This document shows, piece after piece, positions 1 through 5,122 of a stretch of DNA of 5,122 bases. Source of the DNA: Gammaproteobacteria bacterium (GTDB taxonomy: Bacteria > Pseudomonadota > Gammaproteobacteria > Steroidobacterales > Woeseiaceae). The position numbers were made by a program, and so were the translations under genes. How positions within the stretch are numbered: position 1 is the stretch's first letter; each line of letters begins with the position of its first letter. The notes below the pieces were generated by a model. That model was not told where the DNA came from. It ran no database searches and worked only from the letters and a program-made list of their open reading frames with translations. The DNA is taken from positions 1 to 5,122 of the forward strand of contig JAOUNK010000255.1 of assembly GCA_029881015.1 (NCBI GenBank), given 5' to 3'.

Positions 1-591
1 ACCAATAGCGTCCTTGAAAAGCTCCATGGACGGTTGTTTATCCCATGCTTTCGGGGTGTACATGATCGTCTTGAACACGTTGTAGGAGTACAGGAACGTT
101 CCCACCATGATCAAAGCGACACCCACTACGTAGAACAGTCCGCCGACGATCCTGAACTGGACCAAGTCCGCGGGCAGCGGCCAATAGAGGGTGTACAGCG
201 GCGCATACGAGAACAGGAATCCCGCCAGCCACATGATAAAAGTGCCGCCGCCGATCATGATCCAGGTTGCGTTCGCCAGCTTCAGGCTGAAGATCGGTTT
301 CTTCATGAAGAATGGGACGAGAAAGAGAAAGGCGCCAAAAACAATCATGTAGGTGGAGCCAAACACGCCGACCATGGGATGGACCGTCATGATCGAGAAG
401 AAGTGAGTGTCATCGATGGCCGCGACCGGTGTGATTTCCACCACGCGCATCATCATGCCCTCGACGGCGGCCAGGCCATAGAAAAGGACGCCGAGTACGA
501 CGAAGCGCAGGGAGATCTTCTGCATGGGCGTCATGTCAGCGTGTTTCAGGCCACCCTCGTGACCGTTCATCAGAGTGTTTACGAAGCTCAT
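1..591 (-). CDS. Heme-copper oxidase superfamily subunit I, N-terminal part (runs off the left edge)
   Basis: This is the N-terminal 197 residues of a polytopic membrane protein that I read as the catalytic subunit of a heme-copper oxygen or nitric oxide reductase. Hydrophobic helices lie at about residues 28-48, 66-94, 108-128 and 146-170. The segment around residues 66-75 (SIMTVHPMVG) matches the helix II motif that carries an axial histidine of the low-spin heme, so His71 is the expected ligand; the family more often has Gly where Pro72 stands. The segment SYAPLYTLYWPLP (128-140) resembles the loop after helix III. The start is ATG with GGGAGGG five bases upstream, and it overlaps the stop of the subunit II gene as ATGA, so the two are translationally coupled. 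Subunit I proteins are usually about 450-600 residues, so the CuB ligands, the active-site Tyr or Glu, and helices V-XII lie outside the window. Whether it reduces O2 or NO cannot be decided here; the CuA-less partner argues against a standard cytochrome c oxidase. Confidence 0.85.
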   Translation of the reverse strand, partial: MSFVNTLMNGHEGGLKHADMTPMQKISLRFVVLGVLFYGLAAVEGMMMRVVEITPVAAIDDTHFFSIMTVHPMVGVFGSTYMIVFGAFLFLVPFFMKKPIFSLKLANATWIMIGGGTFIMWLAGFLFSYAPLYTLYWPLPADLVQFRIVGGLFYVVGVALIMVGTFLYSYNVFKTIMYTPKAWDKQPSMELFKDAIG

Positions 592-1184
592 GGCTGCCCT
601 CCCATAGCGACTGCACGATCGTCATCCTGATCACAACCCTTCACGATAATCGCGTCCCGGGCAATCATCCTTGCGCCTTTCGGTCCCGAGTATTCGGTCG
701 AACGAACGTAGTAGGTGCCGTTCTTGCCGAAGCGCCACATCAGGTCATTGCGGCTCTGCGGAACAACCTGCATTTGCGCCACCATCGTGTGATCGGCACG
801 GAAAATCCCGAAGCCGTAGGTCAGGTCGTTGGATACGGCGTTAAAGACGACGTGATCACCGCATCCCACCTGCATGGGAAAATCGGAGAAGCTCATCTGG
901 TGATCTTCGTAGGTGATGTCGAAGATGGCATCCGGCGTAATACCTGCGCGCTTCAGGTCAATCGGTACCCAGGGCACCTTGTTGTAAGTAAGAAAATGCA
1001 GCCCGGTACCAATCACCATCAGGATGACGACGTAGGTCCAGAAGATTGCGGGTTTGGACCCGGCATCGTCACGCCGTGGCCTGGTAATGCGATACCCGAA
1101 CCAGGCAATCAGCGAAATGGCAATAAAAACGTATATCCCGTAAACCAGTTTCAAGGTCGCGAGAACATCAATTGAATCGGCCAT
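588..1184 (-). CDS. Subunit II-like cupredoxin protein of a heme-copper reductase, CuA ligands lost
   Basis: A 198-residue protein with subunit II architecture: two N-terminal membrane helices (about 12-32 and 46-66) and then a periplasmic cupredoxin-like domain (about 84-184). In CuA proteins this domain has a His in a DVxHSF-type strand and a C-x-E-x-C-x3-H-x2-M loop. Here the first His position is Tyr123 (in NDLTYGF) and the loop reads Ser162, Glu164, Ser166, Gly170, Met173. Only the Glu and Met remain, so a binuclear CuA site is not possible. This resembles subunit II of quinol oxidases and of some nitric-oxide-reductase-like branches; electrons would come from quinol or another route (inference). 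I chose the ATG at 1184 because AAAGGG lies six bases upstream and the first helix then sits at the N-terminus; an in-frame GTG at 1271 would add 29 unrelated residues and lacks a comparable site. It is followed by subunit I with an ATGA overlap, so the two form one operon. Confidence 0.82.
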   Translation of the reverse strand: MADSIDVLATLKLVYGIYVFIAISLIAWFGYRITRPRRDDAGSKPAIFWTYVVILMVIGTGLHFLTYNKVPWVPIDLKRAGITPDAIFDITYEDHQMSFSDFPMQVGCGDHVVFNAVSNDLTYGFGIFRADHTMVAQMQVVPQSRNDLMWRFGKNGTYYVRSTEYSGPKGARMIARDAIIVKGCDQDDDRAVAMGGQP

Positions 1185-1386
1185 GATCAGCCCTTTCCGT
1201 TGGGGGTCAGAATCCTGAAGTTCCGGCAGGAGGCGCATAAACCTCAGGCGCGAGAGGCTCCGAAGGGACACCGAACAGCGCTGCTGCCGGTCCTTCGCGC
1301 CATGGAAAGTTGTACAGGGAGGTCAGCCGAACGCGGCAGCGTGCGGGCCTCTCGATGGATGCGGCATTGAACTACTCTACGTTTGT

Positions 1387-1398
1387 CCGGCATGCCGG
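1387..1398. repeat. 12-base perfect palindrome CCGGCATGCCGG
   Basis: A perfect self-complementary 12-mer about 200 bases upstream of the subunit II start. It could be a regulator site or a chance GC-rich palindrome. No T-run follows it in either direction, which makes a terminator unlikely. Confidence 0.35.
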
Positions 1399-1427
1399 CG
1401 GATGCGCAAAAGTGTACTCGCCCACGC

Positions 1428-1464
1428 AAAAAACCGGACTACGGATACCTACCTATACGGTCCG
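1428..1464 (-). terminator. Possible weak rho-independent terminator after the DUF808 gene
   Basis: Read on the minus strand, CGGAC (1464-1460) can pair with GTCCG (1439-1435), and six T residues follow (1433-1428). It lies 20 bases past the DUF808 stop, which is the right place. The stem is only five base pairs (six with a G-U pair) around a 20-base loop, so it would be weak. Confidence 0.3.
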
Positions 1465-1483
1465 AGGTAGCGGTGGCTCGGCA

Positions 1484-2437
1484 CTAATGCGCGGCTGCGC
1501 GTTTCGGCAGCAAGCGCTTGACCGCAAGGAAGACGCCGACGATCGCGCCACCCGCGACAAGGCCGAACAGGCCGTTGTAGAGCATCGCTGCGACAACGCC
1601 AATGAGCCCACCGGCCGCCGGTAGGCTGTGTGCCCAGGCCTCAACAATGTGCAAGCCTTCTGCCACCAGTGGCAGGCCATGCACCAGGATGCCGCCTCCG
1701 ACGAGGAACATGGCGGCGGTCCCGACGATCGACAGTGTGGTCATGAATTTCGGCGCCGCTCGCAGTATCCATTTGCCGAGCCAGCGCTGAAAGCCCGCCA
1801 GGCGAGTTCTGTCCTGCTTTTCAATAAGATGAAGGCCCAAATCGTCCAACTTGACGATCCCCGCGACGAGCCCGTAGACGCCGACGGTGATCGCAGCGGC
1901 GAGGAAAGACAGGACCGCTATCCGTGTCACCAAGTCGGCGTGCTGCACCGTGCCCAGGACAATGACGATGATTTCTGCAGACAGGATGGCGTCGGTGCGG
2001 ATCGCACCGCGAATACGGCGTTTCTCAAACGCAACCATGTCGACTTTTTCGTCAGCGACCGCCTTCAGACGCTGTTTGTGCTCTTCTTCTTCTTCCGGTG
2101 CATGCAGGAATCGATGTACGATTTTTTCGAACCCCTCAAAGCAGAGATACGCGCCGCCCAGCATGAGCAAAGGCATTATTATCCAGGGCGTGAAGGCGCT
2201 GAATAACAATGCGATAGGCACCATGATCGCCTTGTTGAGTGCCGACCCTTTGAACACTGCCCAGACGACCGGAAGTTCACGCTTCGCCCGGATTCCCGAC
2301 ACCTGTTCGGCGTTCAGGGCAAGATCGTCGCCGAGCACGCCGGCCGTTTTCTTCGCCGCAACCTTGCTCAGGACGGCAACATCGTCCAGCAGGGTCGCAA
2401 TGTCATCAAGCAGTGTGAAAAGGCTGGAACCTGGCAA
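1484..2437 (-). CDS. yedI: DUF808 family inner-membrane protein (YedI-like)
   Basis: A 317-residue protein recognised as the DUF808/YedI family by its N-terminal signature: LLDDIATLLDDV (about 9-20), then SKVAAKKTAGVLGDDLALN (24-42). Family members such as E. coli YedI are about 300 residues, which fits. It is an integral inner-membrane protein with hydrophobic segments at about 67-83, 85-102, 147-165, 172-195, 233-262 and 274-306. A charged, Glu-rich loop (EEEEEH, 115-120) precedes the third segment. The molecular function of the family is unknown. I place the start at the TTG at 2437 because GGGAG lies seven bases upstream and the protein then begins MPGSSL, like the usual family start. An in-frame ATG at 2470 (and TTG at 2473) would add 11-12 residues but has no visible ribosome-binding site. 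A sigma70-like promoter lies upstream (2494-2522), so it is probably transcribed on its own although it follows the haloperoxidase gene on the same strand. Confidence 0.88.
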   Translation of the reverse strand: MPGSSLFTLLDDIATLLDDVAVLSKVAAKKTAGVLGDDLALNAEQVSGIRAKRELPVVWAVFKGSALNKAIMVPIALLFSAFTPWIIMPLLMLGGAYLCFEGFEKIVHRFLHAPEEEEEHKQRLKAVADEKVDMVAFEKRRIRGAIRTDAILSAEIIVIVLGTVQHADLVTRIAVLSFLAAAITVGVYGLVAGIVKLDDLGLHLIEKQDRTRLAGFQRWLGKWILRAAPKFMTTLSIVGTAAMFLVGGGILVHGLPLVAEGLHIVEAWAHSLPAAGGLIGVVAAMLYNGLFGLVAGGAIVGVFLAVKRLLPKRAAAH

Positions 2438-2444
2438 GGCGTGA

Positions 2445-2449
2445 CTCCC
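2445..2449 (-). promoter_or_regulatory. Ribosome-binding site GGGAG that decides the TTG start of the DUF808 gene
   Basis: GGGAG on the minus strand with a seven-base spacer to TTG at 2437. Neither the ATG at 2470 nor the TTG at 2473 has a purine-rich site before it, so this element favours the shorter protein. Confidence 0.6.
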
Positions 2450-2493
2450 GTGAGAAATAGGACCCGGCATCAATAATGCGCGGAATGCGTGAA

Positions 2494-2522
2494 ATGGTAG
2501 GCGGCGCGACCTGCTTTGGCAA
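2494..2522 (-). promoter_or_regulatory. Sigma70-like promoter for the DUF808 gene
   Basis: On the minus strand TTGCCA (2522-2517, five of six to TTGACA), a 17-base spacer, and TACCAT (2499-2494, four of six to TATAAT). Transcription would start near 2487, giving a 5' leader of about 50 bases before the TTG start. Found by eye; spacing and context fit. Confidence 0.5.
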
Positions 2523-2629
2523 ACCTGGGGCCGGTTCGGCGGATCGATAACGGCAGTCGCGGGCTTCCGGCGCTGGCGTCACCGGCCAGGGCTCGGGGTT
2601 GGCCCGCACTCTATGTTCGGGCGGCTGCT

Positions 2630-3934
2630 TCAGTCTTTGTGGTGTCGCGTCCTCAAGAAGTTTTCCAACACGTTTCGCCCAACCTGCTCACCAAGGCGCA
2701 CACCCTCAACGGAGTCATAGCGAAAGTGAATCCCGAGGTAGACCCGGGAGATCCCGCATTGTATTGCGGCTTCTGAGAATCTCTCGAAATCGCGCGTTGG
2801 CGGGTGGATCTCGATTTTCCCGGAAAACGGTCCCGCCACGTCAACCATTGGAATTCGCATTGTAAAGGAGTAGTCGTCTCCGAAGACGTCGTCGAAGGCG
2901 GTCATGGCTGCGGCGCACGCTGTCCCATGTGCGGACGGATAGGACGGAAACGCGTAGGTGTGCCGATGCGTGTTCGTCCAGGTGGCTTCGGGCATCGTCT
3001 CCGGGTTGCCGTCGTTCTCGGCCCAGCGTATGGCCGTGTATGGCCGCCAGTGGTTGTAGTGAAACTTGTTGTCAAAGCTACTGACATAGCCGTCGAAGAT
3101 CGCCATGTTCAGCAATGCCAACAAGCGCACTGCTTCCTGCAGCGGCAAACCTTCTTTTTCGATGAGGTCACGCGCGAGGCGGTTGTGTGAGTTTTCCGCG
3201 AAATCCTTCCACCACAATGCGATGTGCGTCTGGTCGGGAGTGCGACTCATGCTCTGGAATCGGCCGAGCTCCTTTACCTCCTCGAAGGCTCGTGCATAGG
3301 CTGCGCTCAAGATCGCCGGCGGCGGCGGTACCCTGAACTGATCCGGCCGCTCCAACGCGAAGCCTCGGGCATTGGCCCAGCCCGCACCGAAAATAAATCC
3401 CTGTGGCGTACCGCTGTGCTCCTGGAATTCCGCGTACACACCCGGCGCCATGGGATGCCAGCGATACTCGGCCTCCCCATCCCAGCCATCGCCCTCGCGG
3501 CTGGCAAGGATTGCCTGGGCGGCAGCGCTACCCACTTGCGTACCGGATTGGAGGGGCTCAATGGCCGCCCCTGATCGCAGCCATTTGTCGCGTAGCTCTG
3601 TGAAGACCTCTTGCTGGTTGGGATACTGGTCTACCGCAACGACGAAAGCGGCCTGGTTGGCTGCAACGACGGAATTTGCTGCCGGAGTATCACCCTCGTA
3701 GGCATAGCACTCATACTTACCGTTGATGGCGCTCAACGCATCGTGCATGGCGATATGCATCATGGTGACGGTCCGCAGCCCTTTCAGCGTCATGAAGCCA
3801 TCTTCGACCTCCGCAAGATTGAGGACAGTCTCATTCCATTCAATTGCGAGCGTCGCATCCTCTGCGAGCACGACGACGCTCGGCAAACACATTGCAATAC
3901 AGGCCAGTCCGAGCCTGACTTGGGTGGCGATCAT
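2630..3934 (-). CDS. Exported vanadium-dependent haloperoxidase / PAP2-fold enzyme
   Basis: A 434-residue protein with a Sec signal peptide (hydrophobic run about 8-24, likely cleavage after VLA near residue 24), so it acts in the periplasm or outside. The C-terminal half holds the three vanadate/phosphate-pocket motifs of the vanadium haloperoxidase and PAP2 phosphatase superfamily: K-x6-RP (Lys290, Arg297, Pro298), PSYPSAH (330-336; Ser334, His336) and SR-x5-H (Ser396, Arg397, His403). Spacing matches the fungal chloroperoxidase set (Lys353/Arg360, Ser402/His404, Arg490/His496). The glycine of the usual PSGH is Ala335, a change common in bacterial haloperoxidase-like proteins. His336 is the expected acid-base residue and His403 the vanadate ligand. 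Known members oxidise halides with H2O2 to hypohalous acid; related phosphatases dephosphorylate lipids. There are no membrane helices besides the signal, and the length of over 400 residues favours the haloperoxidase-like branch; halide choice cannot be read. The start is ATG with GGAGA seven bases upstream. It is divergent from an HxlR-type regulator. Confidence 0.88.
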   Translation of the reverse strand: MIATQVRLGLACIAMCLPSVVVLAEDATLAIEWNETVLNLAEVEDGFMTLKGLRTVTMMHIAMHDALSAINGKYECYAYEGDTPAANSVVAANQAAFVVAVDQYPNQQEVFTELRDKWLRSGAAIEPLQSGTQVGSAAAQAILASREGDGWDGEAEYRWHPMAPGVYAEFQEHSGTPQGFIFGAGWANARGFALERPDQFRVPPPPAILSAAYARAFEEVKELGRFQSMSRTPDQTHIALWWKDFAENSHNRLARDLIEKEGLPLQEAVRLLALLNMAIFDGYVSSFDNKFHYNHWRPYTAIRWAENDGNPETMPEATWTNTHRHTYAFPSYPSAHGTACAAAMTAFDDVFGDDYSFTMRIPMVDVAGPFSGKIEIHPPTRDFERFSEAAIQCGISRVYLGIHFRYDSVEGVRLGEQVGRNVLENFLRTRHHKD

Positions 3935-3970
3935 CGGTGAGTCTCCAGATTGTCATGGCAGGCGATTACC

Positions 3971-3997
3971 GTAGCCCCCGGGCAGTCCCTGGGCTAC
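3971..3997. promoter_or_regulatory. 27-base dyad, likely operator shared by the divergent haloperoxidase and regulator genes
   Basis: GTAGCCC (3971-3977) and its exact complement GGGCTAC (3991-3997) flank a 13-base centre in which three more symmetric pairs match, so 10 of 13 half-site positions are symmetric. The dyad lies 36 bases from the haloperoxidase start and 35 bases from the regulator start, almost exactly in the middle of the divergent region. A third GTAG at 4008-4011 forms a second spaced CTAC-N10-GTAG pair with the right arm. This is what a dimeric winged-helix regulator would bind, most simply the adjacent HxlR protein (inference). No T-run follows, so it is not a terminator. 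Confidence 0.6.
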
Positions 3998-4032
3998 TCT
4001 TATTTCTGTAGTTGAGTGTCGGGGTCAAGTGA

Positions 4033-4767
4033 ATGAATAAAAAAGAAACGAAATCATCAAGTTATGGCCAATACTGCCCACTGGCTCTAGCTTCTGAACT
4101 GCTATGCCGGCGATGGACGATCCTCGTTATCAGCCGGCTCCTCGACGGCTGCAGGACTTTCAATGAGATTCACCAGGGCATCCCGAAGATCTCTCCAAGC
4201 CTGCTCTCTGCCCGCCTGTCCGAACTCGAACGCGCGGGAATCCTCGTACGTCGCAAGCTGCGCAACGAGAATCGATACCGCTACGAGCCGACAGCGGCGG
4301 CTCGCGATCTGACGGACCTGATCGACAAGATGGCGATCTGGGGCCAACACTGGTCGCGCGACATGGTCATGGACGATCTTGACCCCGCGTTCCTCGCTTG
4401 GAGCATGTCACTGCGGATGAATACGGACGCCATGCCCAAGGGCCGAACCGTCGTTGCATTTGAGTTCTCGGGGACACCCACCGAGTTTCGACGATTCTGG
4501 CTCGTCAATAATGACGGCAAGGTCGACATGTGCCTGAAAGACCCAGGTTACGAGACCGACGTCATTGTCCGATCCGATATACGGTGCTTCGTGGAAGCAT
4601 GGCGCGGTTTTCGTGATCTTCGGCAAGAGATTCGCACCGGAAAGATACGCCTCGCGGGTCCCCGGCAGCTGACGGCCTCGTTTCCCGATTGGTTGTTGCT
4701 GAGCGCTCTTGCACCCTATCGGCGCCGCGTAACGGGGCGTGAGAGCCGGCTTTATCCGCCCGCATAG
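4033..4767 (+). CDS. HxlR-family winged-helix regulator with C-terminal SCP2-like domain
   Basis: A 244-residue transcription factor. Residues about 14-105 form an HxlR-type winged helix: CPLALASELLCRRWTILVI (15-33) is the family signature with the conserved N-terminal Cys15, the probable recognition helix is about 52-67 (KISPSLLSARLSELERA), and the basic wing is about 71-85. HxlR proteins are usually 100-150 residues. The extra region about 136-225, with VAFEFSG, FWLVNNDGKVDMC and a TGKIRLAGP strand, resembles the SCP2 sterol-carrier fold often seen as a ligand pocket behind HxlR domains. The regulator may therefore sense a hydrophobic ligand, an oxidant through Cys15, or both (inference). 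Other cysteines are at 25, 40, 167 and 185. The start is ATG at 4033 with GGGG eight bases upstream, and the next Met is near residue 100. It is divergent from the haloperoxidase gene across a central dyad, so autoregulation and control of that gene are likely. Confidence 0.87.
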   Translation: MNKKETKSSSYGQYCPLALASELLCRRWTILVISRLLDGCRTFNEIHQGIPKISPSLLSARLSELERAGILVRRKLRNENRYRYEPTAAARDLTDLIDKMAIWGQHWSRDMVMDDLDPAFLAWSMSLRMNTDAMPKGRTVVAFEFSGTPTEFRRFWLVNNDGKVDMCLKDPGYETDVIVRSDIRCFVEAWRGFRDLRQEIRTGKIRLAGPRQLTASFPDWLLLSALAPYRRRVTGRESRLYPPA

Positions 4768-4795
4768 GAGACACTATTGTCAGTGCAAGTCAAAA

Positions 4796-5122
4796 CTACG
4801 ACTTCCTGCTCATGCTGAGCGCGAACGCGCGCACCAGCAAGCCAAGCAGCAAGGCGACGACCGCGGCAACACCGGTATAGCTGAGCATCGTGTACTTGCG
4901 ACGTTCCTGCCTTGACGCATCGAGGATCGACTCGAGGCCGGCGGATTCCAGACTGGCCAAGGGTTCCCCTGCCGTTGAGAAGCGCCGCACGAGATCGTTG
5001 TTCCAGTCGCTTACCCAGACCGCATCCCCCACCGCCAGGATCGAGATCGGATCAGCTTCTGGCGGCAGTTCGAGGCGCCGCTGGTAACGCCAGACGCTGT
5101 CGAAGACATAAATTCCGCCGTG
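4796..5122 (-). CDS. C-terminal end of an NHL/beta-propeller-like protein with a C-terminal membrane helix (partial)
   Basis: An open frame enters from the right edge and encodes 108 C-terminal residues ending at TAG (4798-4796). Residues about 3-17 (GIYVFDSVWRYQRRL) and about 25-58 (VGDAVWVSDWNNDLVRRF plus following residues) look like consecutive blades of an NHL- or SMP-30-type propeller, compare the xVxVxDxxNxxVxxF pattern. A single strongly hydrophobic helix follows at about 80-101, then a short tail (SMSRKS). The protein would thus be held in the membrane by its C-terminus with the propeller on one side; the basic residues on both flanks (RQERRK before, R and RK after) make orientation uncertain. 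The N-terminal part is outside the window, and an in-frame GTG at 5032 is an internal codon, not a convincing start. It converges on the regulator gene with 28 bases between stop codons and no clear terminator. Function unknown. Confidence 0.7.
   Translation of the reverse strand, partial: HGGIYVFDSVWRYQRRLELPPEADPISILAVGDAVWVSDWNNDLVRRFSTAGEPLASLESAGLESILDASRQERRKYTMLSYTGVAAVVALLLGLLVRAFALSMSRKS

Larger units (their letters stand above)
1185..1483. other. 299-base intergenic region between DUF808 gene and heme-copper pair
   Basis: No convincing gene is seen. Reading on the minus strand, it follows the DUF808 stop and precedes subunit II, so it should hold the end of one transcript and the promoter of the next. 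It contains a possible hairpin plus T-run (1428-1464) and a 12-base perfect palindrome (1387-1398). I found no good sigma70 pair, no sigma54 element with correct spacing, and no FNR-type TTGAT-N4-ATCAA box, so the regulation of the heme-copper pair is not readable here. Confidence 0.6.

Noticed and set aside
34..630. 198-codon open frame on the plus strand
   Set aside because: It is antisense to the coupled subunit I gene, rich in His, Asp, Glu, Gln and Arg with no recognisable domain, and typical of a reverse-strand shadow in GC-rich DNA.
1185..1271. Upstream extension of subunit II to a GTG at 1271
   Set aside because: It would add 29 residues unlike the family and has no good ribosome-binding site, whereas the ATG at 1184 has AAAGGG at six bases.
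1400..1428. Sigma54-like TGGGC...TTTTGC element in the leader on the minus strand
   Set aside because: The GG to GC distance is four bases too long for a -24/-12 promoter.
1244..1429. 61-codon minus-strand frame upstream of subunit II
   Set aside because: Low-complexity Arg/Ala/Ser-rich composition, no ribosome-binding site or family resemblance; better explained as chance in the leader.
1462..1481. Hairpin CCGAG/CTCGG just after the DUF808 stop
   Set aside because: Five-base-pair stem, ten-base loop and no T-run; it also competes with the 1435-1464 pairing.
1628..2206. 192-codon plus-strand open frame
   Set aside because: Antisense to the DUF808 gene, which has clear family signature and membrane segments; the plus frame has no domain.
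2601..2622. GCCCG/CGGGC hairpin just after the haloperoxidase stop, as a terminator
   Set aside because: Short stem with an 11-base loop and no following T-run on the minus strand.
3611..3940. 109-codon plus-strand open frame
   Set aside because: Antisense to the signal peptide and N-terminal half of the haloperoxidase; no independent evidence.
4768..4795. Bidirectional terminator between the convergent regulator and propeller genes
   Set aside because: Only 28 bases, with no stem longer than four base pairs and no T-run; nothing supportable.

Overview
The window reads as a moderately GC-rich Gram-negative chromosome fragment, most likely proteobacterial. The evidence is the codon usage, the strong GGAG/GGGAG ribosome-binding sites, a YedI-type DUF808 inner-membrane protein, a Sec signal peptide on a periplasmic enzyme, and a two-subunit respiratory heme-copper enzyme. 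The sequence alone does not give a species. There are no rRNA, tRNA, CRISPR or insertion-sequence signatures.

Layout from left to right. (1) Positions 1-1184, minus strand: a two-gene respiratory unit. A subunit II-like cupredoxin protein (588-1184) overlaps by four bases (ATGA) the start of a heme-copper oxidase superfamily subunit I (591 to beyond the left edge). In subunit II every position expected to be a cysteine or histidine ligand of CuA is replaced, so it cannot carry a normal CuA centre. The pair is therefore not an ordinary cytochrome c oxidase; a nitric-oxide-reductase-like or quinol-using member of the superfamily is a reasonable hypothesis. (2) Positions 1185-1483: a 299-base leader or intergenic stretch with a possible weak terminator and a 12-base palindrome. 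(3) Positions 1484-2437, minus: a DUF808/YedI inner-membrane protein, probably started at a TTG, with a good sigma70-like promoter at 2494-2522. (4) Positions 2630-3934, minus: an exported vanadium-dependent haloperoxidase/PAP2-fold enzyme with all three active-site motifs. (5) Positions 3935-4032: a divergent intergenic region with a strong 27-base dyad at its exact centre. (6) Positions 4033-4767, plus: an HxlR-family regulator with an extra C-terminal SCP2-like domain. (7) Positions 4796 to the right edge, minus: the C-terminal end of an NHL/beta-propeller-like protein with a C-terminal membrane helix, convergent with the regulator.

The most coherent functional unit is the divergent pair haloperoxidase / HxlR regulator around the shared dyad. 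HxlR proteins often sense reactive electrophiles or oxidants through an N-terminal cysteine, and this one has Cys15 in the usual place. The pair could be a circuit in which the regulator responds to a substrate or reactive product of the haloperoxidase. That is inference. The CuA-less heme-copper pair is the second item of real interest.
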